Shown here: positions 18,368 to 26,938 of the stretch, one piece after another
Numbering within the stretch: the first letter of the stretch is position 1
Layout of the letters: each line of letters begins with the position of its first letter
Assembly: GCF_014843825.1 (NCBI RefSeq)
Contig: NZ_JHQR01000138.1
Location: forward strand, 1-46,660
Direction of reading: 5' to 3'
Length of the DNA stretch: 46,660 nucleotides
Source of the DNA: Mesorhizobium silamurunense
GTDB lineage: Bacteria; Pseudomonadota; Alphaproteobacteria; Rhizobiales; Rhizobiaceae
Program-made: the position numbers and the translations under genes
Notes under the pieces: generated by a model
The model's input: only the letters and a program-made list of their open reading frames with translations
Databases searched by the model: none
Told to the model about the DNA's origin: nothing

Positions 18368-21300
18368 ATGTTCCGCTGGATCATCGGCACGAACCTCAAA
18401 TACCGGTATCTCGTCCTGGCCACGGCAGCGCTGATGGTGCTGCTCGGCCTGGACGTCTTCCGCAAGATGCCTGTGGATGTCTTCCCCGAATTCGCCCCGC
18501 CGCTGGTGGAGATTCAGACCGAGGGTATCGGCATGTCGACCGCCGAGGTCGAGGAGCTGATCACCATTCCCCTCGAGGATGCACTGCGCGGCACACCTGA
18601 ACTCGACGTCATCCGCTCGAAAAGCGTGATGTCGCTGTCCTCGATCGTCATGATCTTCAAGCGTGGAACCGACATCATGCACGCCCGGCAGCTCGTCCAG
18701 GAGCGCGTGCAGCTTGCGTCGGCCAGACTGCCGTTCGGCTCGAGCCCGCCCGTGATGCTGCAGCCCTTGTCCTCGACCAGCCGCACCATGAAGATCGGCC
18801 TCTCGTCGAAGGAGCTCACTCCGCTCGACCTGTCGATGACCGCCTACTGGAAGATCCGCTTCCGCCTGCTGCGCGTGCCCGGCGTCGCCAACGTGGCGAT
18901 GTGGGGCGAAAAGCTCAAACAGCTGCAGATCCAGGTCGATCCCGCACGCATGCTGAAACATGGCGTGACGCTGAACGAGGTCATGGAGGCTTCGGCCGAT
19001 GCGCTGGACTTCGGCCTCCTGCCGATGGCGAACTCAGCCAAGAGCCAGACCGTAGGCTTTATCGACACTGCCAACCAGCGGCTGGATATCAGGGCCGAGA
19101 TCGCGGCCGACGTGAAGTTGGACGACGTCAAGAGAATTCCGATCGAGTCAAAGGCCGGCGGGCAGCTGGTACTGGCAGACGTTGCCGATGTCATCTGGGG
19201 GGAACCGCTGCCGATCGGCGACGCGGTGATCAATGACGGTCCCGGCATGATGCTGATCGTCGAGAAGTTCCCGTGGGCGAACACGCTGGAGGTCACGCGC
19301 GGCGTCGAGGCCGCCTTCGCCGAAATGGGGGACGGCATCAAGGGCATCGATGTCGACCTACAGATCTTCCGCCCGGCGACGTTCATCGAGCTCTCGGTCC
19401 ATAATCTGACAATGGCCTTGCTGGTCGGAGCGATCCTGGTGGTCTGCGTTCTCGGCGCCTTCCTGTTCGAATGGCGGGTGGCGCTCATCAGCCTGCTGGC
19501 AATTCCGCTGTCGCTGGTCGCTGCGGGACTTGTTCTCTACTGGCTCGGAACGACCATCAACACGATGGTGCTGGCCGGCTTCGTCGTGGCGGTGGGATCG
19601 GTGGTGGACGACGCCATCATCGACGTCGAAAACATCACGCGGCGATTGCGCGAGAATCGCAGGGCCAGCACGGGCAGATCGGTGGCATCGGTAATTCTGG
19701 AAGCGTCGCTCGAGATCCGCAGCCCGATCGTCGCCGCGACCCTCATCATCGTGGTCTCGGTGCTTCCGGTATTCTTCATGGGCGGGTTGTCCGGCACGTT
19801 CTTCGTGCCGCTGGCGACATCCTATTCCATCGCGCTCCTCGCTTCGATGGCTGTGGCGCTGACGGTGACGCCGGCACTCTGCCTTATCCTTCTTCAAGAA
19901 GCGCCGATCGAGCGCGTCTCGCCGCTGGTCGGGTGGTTGCAGCGCGGCTATGCCGCCATGCTGTCGCGGATCATCGCGGCTCCTCGCGCGATCTTTGCGA
20001 CCACCGCGTTCGTCGTGATCGCGGGGTTGGCCGTTTGGCCGCTGCTCGGAACCTCGCTGCTGCCGTCCTTCAAGGAACGCGACTTCCTCATGCATTGGCT
20101 GACGCCGCCCGGGACATCGCATGCCGAGATGTACCGGATGACGGTAGCTGCCAGCAAAGAACTGAGATCCATTCCGGGCGTGCGCAATTTCGGCGCTCAC
20201 ATCGGTCGGGCCCTGGTGGCCGACGAGGTGGTAGGCATCGATTTCACGGAGAACTGGATCAGCGTCGATCCGAAGGTCGACTACGACAAGACCCTGAATG
20301 CCGTTCGGGACACGGTTGATGGCTATCCCGGCATCTATCGCGACGTCCAGACCTACCTCCGCGAGCGCGTGAAGGAAGTGCTGACTGGCTCGGGCGAGTC
20401 AATAGTCGTTCGGATCTTCGGACCCAACGCGGCGGTGCTGCGCGAGCAGGCGGTCAGGGTCCGCGACGCCCTGACCGGCATCGAGGGCTTGGTCGACCTA
20501 CACGAGGAGCCGCAGAAGACGGTGCCACAAATTAAGGTCACCGTGGATATCGACAAGGCGGCTGCCAGGGGTCTCAAACCCGGGGATGTTCGCCGCGCCG
20601 CTGCCGTGATCTTCGCCGGCCACGAGGTGAGCGACGTTCATCGCATCGGAAAGGTGTACGACGTCATGGTATGGTCGACACCCAAATCGCGGCGCGGCCT
20701 TGACGACGTGCAGAACCTCCTCCTGGATACGCCCGACGGCGGCCAGGTCCGGCTCGGCGACATTGCCGAAGTCAAGATTGCTCCGGTGGCCAGCACCATC
20801 AAGCGCGAGAACGCCTCGCGCCGCCACGACGTGCATGCCAATGTGCGCGACCGCGATCTGGGCTCGGTCGTCCGCGAGGTCGAGGAGCGACTGGCCAAGA
20901 TCGACTTTCCACTCGGCTATCATGCCCAGCTGCTGGGCGAGGCGGCGGAACGCAAGGCGGCGCAAAGCCGGCTCTTCTATGCCTCGGTCGTCGCCGCGGT
21001 CGTAATCTTCATGCTGCTGCAGGCCTCCCTGAGAAGCTGGAGGCTCGCTGCCCTGGTTTTCCTGTCACTGCCGGCCGCCCTGATCGGCGGGGTCATCGCC
21101 GCCTATCTGGGCGACGGCATCATCTCGCTAGGCGGCCTCGTGGGGTTCCTGACGGTATTGGGCATCGCGGCCCGCAACGGGGTGCTCTTGATCCACCATT
21201 TCCTGCATCTGGAGCGCGAGGAGGGCGAGCCCTTCGGACCGGAACTTGTCCTGCGCGGCGCGCGCGAACGCCTTTCGCCCATTCTCATGACGACGCTGGC

Positions 21301-21532
21301 GACCGGCCTTGCACTCGTCCCCCTGGTCGTTACAGGCAACATTCCGGGCCAGGAAATCGAACATCCGATGGCCATCATCATTCTCGGCGGGCTGATCACG
21401 TCAACGCTTCTCAACCTCTTCGTCGTGCCCGCCATCTATCTCAGACTCGGTTCGCTGCAGGCACGATCGCCGGCGCGGACCACAGGTCTCGGCCTGGAAC
21501 CCTCTCCCCTTTGGATGCAAAAGGAGATTTAG
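18368..21532 (+). CDS. RND pump, heavy-metal efflux type, second copy
   Basis: A 1054-residue pump of the same branch as the first (VDVFPEFAPPLVEIQTEG, STAEVEELITIPLED). Its fourth helix carries SVVDDAIIDVENI, with the aspartate pair found in most proton-driven RND pumps, unlike the first copy. Domains and membrane segments are complete. It follows the adaptor by 74 bp and is likely in the same transcript. Two related but clearly diverged pumps beside one adaptor suggest a hetero-trimer of the MdtBC kind or two pumps with distinct cargo. Confidence 0.9.
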   Translation: MFRWIIGTNLKYRYLVLATAALMVLLGLDVFRKMPVDVFPEFAPPLVEIQTEGIGMSTAEVEELITIPLEDALRGTPELDVIRSKSVMSLSSIVMIFKRGTDIMHARQLVQERVQLASARLPFGSSPPVMLQPLSSTSRTMKIGLSSKELTPLDLSMTAYWKIRFRLLRVPGVANVAMWGEKLKQLQIQVDPARMLKHGVTLNEVMEASADALDFGLLPMANSAKSQTVGFIDTANQRLDIRAEIAADVKLDDVKRIPIESKAGGQLVLADVADVIWGEPLPIGDAVINDGPGMMLIVEKFPWANTLEVTRGVEAAFAEMGDGIKGIDVDLQIFRPATFIELSVHNLTMALLVGAILVVCVLGAFLFEWRVALISLLAIPLSLVAAGLVLYWLGTTINTMVLAGFVVAVGSVVDDAIIDVENITRRLRENRRASTGRSVASVILEASLEIRSPIVAATLIIVVSVLPVFFMGGLSGTFFVPLATSYSIALLASMAVALTVTPALCLILLQEAPIERVSPLVGWLQRGYAAMLSRIIAAPRAIFATTAFVVIAGLAVWPLLGTSLLPSFKERDFLMHWLTPPGTSHAEMYRMTVAASKELRSIPGVRNFGAHIGRALVADEVVGIDFTENWISVDPKVDYDKTLNAVRDTVDGYPGIYRDVQTYLRERVKEVLTGSGESIVVRIFGPNAAVLREQAVRVRDALTGIEGLVDLHEEPQKTVPQIKVTVDIDKAAARGLKPGDVRRAAAVIFAGHEVSDVHRIGKVYDVMVWSTPKSRRGLDDVQNLLLDTPDGGQVRLGDIAEVKIAPVASTIKRENASRRHDVHANVRDRDLGSVVREVEERLAKIDFPLGYHAQLLGEAAERKAAQSRLFYASVVAAVVIFMLLQASLRSWRLAALVFLSLPAALIGGVIAAYLGDGIISLGGLVGFLTVLGIAARNGVLLIHHFLHLEREEGEPFGPELVLRGARERLSPILMTTLATGLALVPLVVTGNIPGQEIEHPMAIIILGGLITSTLLNLFVVPAIYLRLGSLQARSPARTTGLGLEPSPLWMQKEI

Positions 21533-21561
21533 ACTAAGGTCCGATGAAGGGCACAGCGATC

Positions 21562-21583
21562 GGTCGGCCGCCGCGCGCCGACC
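21562..21583 (+). terminator. Hairpin downstream of the RND operon
   Basis: GGTCGGC and GCCGACC form a perfect 7-bp stem with an 8-base loop, 30 bp after the second pump stop. The following bases TGACCCTTTC include only a short T-run, so this is a weak terminator candidate. Nothing coding is seen in the rest of 21533-21825. Confidence 0.35.
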
Positions 21584-21825
21584 TGACCCTTTCAAGCACC
21601 TAGAAAATTCATAATATCAAATTGTTACGCCATTTTCGAATGGGGTTGATCTTCGGCACCCATTCACAGCTGTGAGAGAGCACGTCGATGCGGTTCGATC
21701 CCGATGGATCTGCCAGTACATTCGTGACTCTACCGGATCCAATCCACCGGCTATACCGTCGGCGATCGTCTCGATCGCGCAGCGAAACGGAACCCGGAGC
21801 ACTTGGAGCAGCAAGGAACGCGTCC

Positions 21826-22854
21826 ATGATTTCGTTCTCACAAAGCGCTCGATCGCTGGTTCTGATCGGACTAACTTACACAAGCCTCACCGGTCCGATG
21901 GAAATCGCATCGGGTCAAGAACCAAAAGCGCGTATTGGTATCCTACTTGCTGCCGGCGATTTCATGTCCTGCGCGGGGCCCAGTCGGCTCCACGCCAGCG
22001 AAAATGTCACAGGAATGGTTCGTGCAATCAAAGCCGCGAGGGATGAAGGACTTCCGGTTGCGGTCCTTCTGCTCGGCGACCTCGCTTATGAGGACGGGGG
22101 AAAAAATGCCTTTGGTTGCTTCCATGAGGAGGTGACCCAAAAGCTCTCCGATGCTCTATCCGATCCGAAAACGACTGTCATGCCAGTGCCTGGGAACCAC
22201 GATCTGAAAACGCATTCTGGCAAGTGGTTTTACACCGAGTTTAAGGACAACCAGTGGATCGGCGATGGTAAGGCGGGTGACGATAAGGGGTACTATGCCG
22301 CTGCGTTTCCGGAAGGGGCAGCCGGATACTGGCGCCTCTTCGCGATCAACAGCGAGATCGACACGAAAGCTGGGGGTAGTCAGTATCTTTGGCTCCAAGA
22401 GGCCCTGAGAGACTCGCCTGAACGATGTGTCCTCGCGTTTTGGCACGCCCCAGTATTCAGCTCGGGGCGTCACGGCCACGACGAGAGCGATGACCTCGAA
22501 TATGCAAAGCCAGTCAGGCAGGAAGGCCTGTCTCCTATTTTCGACCTATTCTATGCAGCACATGCGTCGTTGGTTCTGAATGGACATGACCACGATTTTG
22601 AGCATCTGGCGCCGCACAACTCCGCAGGCGAGGCAGTCGAAGGCGGCCTCCGCGCGTTTGTAGTAGGGACTGGGGGCAAAAAGCTCTATAAAGAGTACGC
22701 ACAAAAACTCCCGATCAAAATTGATTTCGACGCCAAGTACTATGGCTTCCTCAAGATCGACATGTATCCGGATAGTTATGATTGGCAGTTTCTTAAGGCC
22801 GGCGGAACCTCACAGAAGCTCTACAACGGTTCCGGCACCTGTAACACGCGATAG
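21826..22854 (+). CDS. Exported metallophosphoesterase (purple acid phosphatase-like)
   Basis: A 342-residue protein with the calcineurin-like motif set: GDF near the start, LLLGDLAYEDG, PVPGNHD, FWHAPVFSSG and NGHDHDFEH, which supply the two-metal site. The N-terminus from ATG 21826 (RSLVLIGLTYTSL, then GPMEIASGQ) is a signal-peptide-like segment, so it is probably periplasmic and releases phosphate from organic esters. The upstream in-frame extension to 21688 lacks coding character. GC content is lower than in the RND block just before it, consistent with separate origin. It stands alone, next to mobile debris. Confidence 0.8.
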   Translation: MISFSQSARSLVLIGLTYTSLTGPMEIASGQEPKARIGILLAAGDFMSCAGPSRLHASENVTGMVRAIKAARDEGLPVAVLLLGDLAYEDGGKNAFGCFHEEVTQKLSDALSDPKTTVMPVPGNHDLKTHSGKWFYTEFKDNQWIGDGKAGDDKGYYAAAFPEGAAGYWRLFAINSEIDTKAGGSQYLWLQEALRDSPERCVLAFWHAPVFSSGRHGHDESDDLEYAKPVRQEGLSPIFDLFYAAHASLVLNGHDHDFEHLAPHNSAGEAVEGGLRAFVVGTGGKKLYKEYAQKLPIKIDFDAKYYGFLKIDMYPDSYDWQFLKAGGTSQKLYNGSGTCNTR

Positions 22855-22973
22855 CGCCGTCTAGTGGATTGAACGAGACGGACGAGTTCGATTTGCGATT
22901 CCTGGCGAGATGAATTGTGCGAATCTGAGGGATGGCTCACGAGAATCATGATCGAAGTCGCGGATTCGGACAA

Positions 22974-23156
22974 GGCGATGCGCCAATGGCCACAGTCCGC
23001 GCAGGCCTCGACGTGACCGCCAAGGGCTGCGGTGCGGCAATGTTCGATCGCCGACATCACCTTGAGCTGATGTAAGCTCAGATGTCCGGCATGGGCGGCA
23101 CGGTATGCGGGGCCTGCAGTGCGGAAGATGTCGGCGACCTCAATCGAGGCGCGCAC
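22974..23156 (-). pseudogene. IS91-family transposase, N-terminal stub
   Basis: Sixty-one codons match the start of IS91-type (HUH) transposases: a helix IEVADIFRTAGPAYRAAH, then LHQLKVMSAIEHCRTAALGG and the first zinc-ribbon cysteines in CADCGHWRIA. The homology stops abruptly at 22974 and the catalytic HUH and tyrosine region is missing. It lies three bases after the integrase stub, the usual order in rhizobial IS91-like elements that carry their own tyrosine recombinase. Confidence 0.8.
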
Positions 23157-23159
23157 GGC

Positions 23160-23372
23160 TCAGCCGTCAGGCGAGATCTCTGCCTCCTTGAACAGGCCGA
23201 GCTTGTCGAGCGGGCTCGTGATGGCACGCACCGTGCGGGTCGCGACCTTGGCGTAGAGGGCTGTATTGTCGAGCTTGGCGTGCCCGAGCAGCACCTGGAT
23301 GACCCGGATGTCGGTGCCGTCCTCCAGCAGGTGGGTGGCGAAGCTGTGGCGTAGCGTGTGCGGCCCGATATT
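23160..23372 (-). pseudogene. Tyrosine recombinase C-terminal stub of the IS91-like element
   Basis: About 70 codons give the end of a phage-type integrase: [15 protein letters not shown] with the box II arginine and histidine, and [16 protein letters not shown] with the catalytic tyrosine. The N-terminal 200 or more residues are absent. The homology begins at 23372 beside AT-rich sequence of different composition (23375-23470), marking a junction. Confidence 0.8.
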
Positions 23373-23532
23373 ATTACATATCAGTATGTTATGCTTAATT
23401 CTTCGAGTTTGAATTGAGCGTTGTCGGATAAATCTACGAGTTTTCAAGAAAATGATTTTGGGCCCGTTCGTCAATTTTCTCCGTCTCGTTGATGGCACCC
23501 GTCACACGTAGCTCAAGCCCCCCGGTATCCGC

Positions 23533-24045
23533 ATGCTCTCGACGCTCGATCTTGACGCGCAGATCGGCAGCGACGGCGCCACCTGGCTCGATCGGGAGCT
23601 TACGGCCAAGAACCCTGTGCCGGTGGCCCGGTCAGGCTTTGGTCTCGACGTGGACAACGCTCTCGACAAACGTGCTACCCAGCTCGTCAGGATGGGCCAT
23701 GCCGAACGCGACGCGACGAGCCGGACCATCACCTTCTCGCGCGACCTTGTAGTCACGCTGGAGCGCCAGGAGGTCGCGCGCGTCGGCAAGGAAATGGCCG
23801 CTGCTCGCGGCCTCACCTTCGAGCCCACACAGCCCGGCAACTATGTCGGCGGCACACTCCTCGGCTCCGTCCGTCTTGCCAGCGGGCGCTTCGCCATGCT
23901 GGACGATGGTTTCGGCTTTCAGCTCGTTTCATGGCAACCGATCCTCGACAAGCGGATCGGCCAGCACATCACCGGAATGGTACAAAACAGGGGCGGCATC
24001 GAGTGGAGCTTCGGCAGAAAGCGCGGCCTGGGGATCGGGATGTGA
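23533..24045 (+). pseudogene. C-terminal fragment of a relaxase (DUF3363 type)
   Basis: About 170 codons match the DUF3363 tail of VirD2-like conjugative relaxases (DGATWLDRELTAKNP, then EVARVGKEMAAARGLTF, RFAMLDDGFGFQLVSWQPIL, and a closing WSFGRKRGLGIG). The N-terminal catalytic relaxase domain is missing: the frame opens right after a stop near 23510. It is a remnant of an integrative-conjugative or plasmid mobilisation module. Confidence 0.75.
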
Positions 24046-24237
24046 CCGTCCGGTCGAAATCCCAAAGACCGTGGCCCTGGCACTGTTCCACCAACTGCGC
24101 GAATGGCCGGAGAACTTAGCCAATAAATGCCACGGTAAATGCGCCAATCACTCATACCCGCGAAAACTGGTGCCCGCGCGCGTGGGGGAACCCTCAACGC
24201 GTATGCACCGTTAAGACGATTGCCAGGGAGAATCGCC

Positions 24238-24645
24238 ATGAATAGCGCGGACCCGACCCACCGAATTCAGCCTGAAGTGCGCGCCGCAATTGGCGCCTTC
24301 CTCAACGAGGTCCAAAGAGACCCGAAACCATTTGCTCTCTCGGAAGCCCTAGCAGCAATAAGACAGATCTTTCCTGAACTGGAAATCTCCGACGCCGATC
24401 TTGCCGACGCCATCGCAAGTGAAGCTCTATCGGCTGGCGTTGGCATTGAGTTCGACGTGCTTAAGACGCGTAAGGCGCTCGAACGGAGGGCGATCGAGCG
24501 ATGGGAGAATGAAGGCGGCGCTAGCGGAAGGAAGAAGAACTCAGATCGGGCTCAAAGCGACGCGACGCAGCGAGCTAAAACCAATGACACCAATGGCACG
24601 AGGCGACGGGCAAACGAATCTAAGGAGCGGCATCGGTTGATCTAG
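24238..24645 (+). CDS. Small hypothetical protein with a basic tail
   Basis: A 135-residue protein starting at ATG 24238 after AGGGAG. Residues 1-85 are predicted mostly helical and amphipathic (QPEVRAAIGAFLNEVQRD, ALAAIRQIFPELEISDADL); the last 50 are polar and rich in arginine, lysine, asparagine and threonine, probably disordered. I do not recognise a family. Position next to a relaxase remnant suggests an accessory gene of a mobile element. Codon use is looser than in the catabolic operons. Confidence 0.55.
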   Translation: MNSADPTHRIQPEVRAAIGAFLNEVQRDPKPFALSEALAAIRQIFPELEISDADLADAIASEALSAGVGIEFDVLKTRKALERRAIERWENEGGASGRKKNSDRAQSDATQRAKTNDTNGTRRRANESKERHRLI

Positions 24646-24824
24646 CCAAGTCACTTCCTTAAGCCGCCTCTTTCTTCCGCCGGCGTTCGTTGCGCTTGGT
24701 AGCCAAGGGAACTCCATCAACGCAATAGCGCTGCTTGTGCGTGAGTTTTGCGCGACTTCGATAAACCACGGATGATCCTGCGATTGTAGGCCCATCTTCC
24801 AGCAGCCGAGATGTGCAACTCGGC

Positions 24825-25010
24825 TTAACGATCGATCTCTCCGAACACGATGTCGAGCGAACCAATGATCGCGGAGACATCGGCGATCATGTGGCCCCGA
24901 CACAAGAAATCCATTGAATGCAGATGGGCGAAGGAGGGTGCTCGGATCTTGCACCGGTACGGAACATTGCTGCCATCGGAAATCAGATAAACGCCGAACT
25001 CACCCTTCGG
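24825..25010 (-). pseudogene. nuoD: 3' end of nuoD (NADH-quinone oxidoreductase subunit D)
   Basis: Sixty-one codons give the highly conserved NuoD C-terminus: [20 protein letters not shown], then [33 protein letters not shown] and stop. The upstream 340 or so codons are absent and the fragment is fused at 25010 to an unrelated gene start. No nuoE follows. A second, different nuoD tail occurs at 32219-32293. The 24659-24824 bases after it encode a basic peptide I cannot place. Confidence 0.85.
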
Positions 25011-25138
25011 AGTGTCTCACCCAAGGGTGCAGTCCACTGGGTTACATCTGGGGGAAGTTGCGCGCCCGGGGATTGAGCGTAAACTGGCGACGCCACGCCG
25101 AGTGCCAAAAGGACGGCGATTGTCGTCAGCATGCGCAT
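25011..25138 (-). pseudogene. Signal-peptide-bearing 5' fragment
   Basis: From ATG 25138 the frame reads a clean signal peptide (MLTTIAVLLALGVASPVYA, cleaved before QSPG) and about 20 more residues ([14 protein letters not shown]). It then runs into antisense nuoD sequence at the 25010 junction and stops near 24983. It is the start of a small exported protein that lost its end. Confidence 0.5.
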
Positions 25139-25280
25139 GATCTTTCCGTTCCCGTTTGCTCGAAGGAGGATCATCTTGATGGCAACAAAGAGTATCCCTT
25201 AGTTGTGGCCCTCGGCTGCCACAGATGTGGCCAAATGGTGAAAGCCGTGCCTCGGAGCTGTTGCCTTGGACATGAACCGT

Positions 25281-25425
25281 GAGACCGGTAATTTTGCTGG
25301 GGTAGTGTCTACAGGGATTGGCAGCAAGGTCCGATCAAACACGGTCGTTTTCGTCATGGACGCGACGATCGAATGGATTACCTCGATCAAGGGGCGGAAT
25401 TTACCCCAGCAAAATTACCGGTCTC
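25281..25425. repeat. 145-bp element bounded by perfect 24-bp inverted repeats
   Basis: Positions 25281-25304 (beginning GAGACCGGTAATTTTGCT) and 25402-25425 are exact reverse complements over 24 bases, with 97 bp between them. There is no transposase inside. This is the form of a MITE-like non-autonomous element or the two ends of a collapsed IS. I see no target-site duplication on the flanks. Confidence 0.8.
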
Positions 25426-25599
25426 CCCCCGAGGATGGCCGAACGCCTTGCCAGGAAACTCAGGCTCTGATGAGATAGCAGGGCTCCGAAAGCTCACGGC
25501 TTCGGAGCAGGTAAGGTACCGATCCGCATCGGCGCCACTCCATTCACCGCACGGGCGCCAACCGGCGCCCCCCTTATCCCTCCACTTGGACTTCTTTCC

Positions 25600-26397
25600 A
25601 TGCTCGTTGCGCAGATTAGCGACTTCCATGTCCATCCCGTTGGCCAAATGGTATATGGTGGCATCGACACCAATGCCATGACGCGGCGCGCCATTGCCAC
25701 GATCGCTGCCCTGGACCCTGTTCCCGATTGCGTCCTCGTCACGGGCGATCTTGCCGATAGCGGGGGCCTGGACGAGTACGCTCTCGTGGTTGATATCTTG
25801 TCCCGCCTGGCAATGCCGGTATTCGTCATTCCGGGCAATCACGACCGGCGCGAGGCGATGCGCGACGGCCTCGCCGCGGCCTATCCCTATCTGCGCCAAG
25901 CTGAGGATTTTCTGCATTACGTTGTCGAGGATTTTCCAGTTCGGCTCATCGGCCTCGACACGGTGGTGCCGGAAAAGGTCGGCGGTGCTATCTGCGCCGC
26001 ACGAGCGGCTTGGTTTGCCGATCGTCTCGCTGAAGGCGACGGTCGCCCGACGCTGGTCTTCATGCATCACCCACCCTTCGTTACCGGTGTCAGCGGGATG
26101 GACGCGACGATGTGCCGAACCGACAGCGCATTCGCGGGGCTTGTCGAAAGCCATCCTGAAATTGAATGCGTGGTCGCCGGCCATCACCATCGCCCCATCA
26201 CCCGTCGCTGGGCCGGCACGGTCGGCTTCGTTGTGCCCGGAGTGGCGCATCAGCTGGCGCTTGATCTTCGCCCGGGCCAGCCCATCCGATTTATCCTCGA
26301 GCCTCCGGGCTTTGCGCTCCACGCCTGGTCGCCCGAGACCGGCTTGGTCTCGCATGTCGCCCCAATCGGCGACTACGGACCGAGTCGCGATTTTTAG
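25600..26397 (+). CDS. GpdQ-like cyclic/glycerophospho-diesterase
   Basis: A 265-residue class III phosphodiesterase. Metal ligands fall at D8, H10, D50, N80 (in GNHD), H156, H195 and H197, which is the numbering known for GpdQ glycerophosphodiesterase, so the two-metal active site is intact. Family members cleave glycerophosphodiesters to glycerol 3-phosphate or hydrolyse cyclic nucleotides; they are often beside ugp-type transporters, but here the neighbours are debris. No signal peptide, so cytoplasmic. The ribosome site before ATG 25600 is poor. A GGGCGCC-AACC-GGCGCCC hairpin at 25553-25570 lies 30 bp upstream. Confidence 0.85.
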   Translation: MLVAQISDFHVHPVGQMVYGGIDTNAMTRRAIATIAALDPVPDCVLVTGDLADSGGLDEYALVVDILSRLAMPVFVIPGNHDRREAMRDGLAAAYPYLRQAEDFLHYVVEDFPVRLIGLDTVVPEKVGGAICAARAAWFADRLAEGDGRPTLVFMHHPPFVTGVSGMDATMCRTDSAFAGLVESHPEIECVVAGHHHRPITRRWAGTVGFVVPGVAHQLALDLRPGQPIRFILEPPGFALHAWSPETGLVSHVAPIGDYGPSRDF

Positions 26398-26652
26398 CTT
26401 TATCCCGGTTGTCCGTGGAAGCTCGAGAAATGAGCCGCTACTGCTGGCCTCGGCGGAAGCGGAGGCCGGAACGCGCATCCAAACAGCGCCGTAGTGACGG
26501 TCCGGAGGCGGCGTAAATGCAACGGGAGCGCCGCGCCGGCTGTGCCGGCGTTCGCCCTCGCCTCGCCTGCAGCGCGAATAGCGCTGCTGGCTCGCCCAGG
26601 TTCGGTCATCGTCAATTACCAGATCACGCACGATCAGCACGGGAAGGAGCCA

Positions 26653-26757
26653 GTGAGCGACAGCGCAGGGTTCGGCGTCGTTTTGGCCTTCCTATTGGTG
26701 CTCAACTGGCTGGCGATCCGCTATATTGATGTTGTCGCCTGGCTGGCGAGCTTCTGA
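26653..26757 (+). CDS. Possible 34-residue single-span membrane peptide
   Basis: A GTG at 26653 follows GGAAGGAG by three bases and opens SDSAGFGVVLAFLLVLNWLA, which is one hydrophobic helix, ending YIDVVAWLASF. Size and composition fit the small membrane proteins of bacteria. There is no homologue I can name. The spacing to the ribosome site is short. Confidence 0.4.
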   Translation: MSDSAGFGVVLAFLLVLNWLAIRYIDVVAWLASF

Positions 26758-26938
26758 TGCGCACGCCGTTCCACCCCCCCGGTGCGAGGAACGGGAGAGC
26801 ACCAAGGACGCGACGAAATAGCAGGGCGGTACAACCCGCCCCAACCGAAGCCGCGTTCTCGACGACATGGTTACTGTGACAAGACGAACAGGGTATAGGC
26901 TATCAGGCAGCAGACTGGTCGCGGAAAGCCCCACCGTC

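Noticed and set aside
25553..25570. GGGCGCC-AACC-GGCGCCC as a terminator
   Set aside because: No T-run follows and no gene ends just before it; kept only as a note under the phosphodiesterase.
25387..26640. 417-codon minus-strand frame over the phosphodiesterase
   Set aside because: Shadow of a gene with all GpdQ metal ligands in place; no motif of its own.
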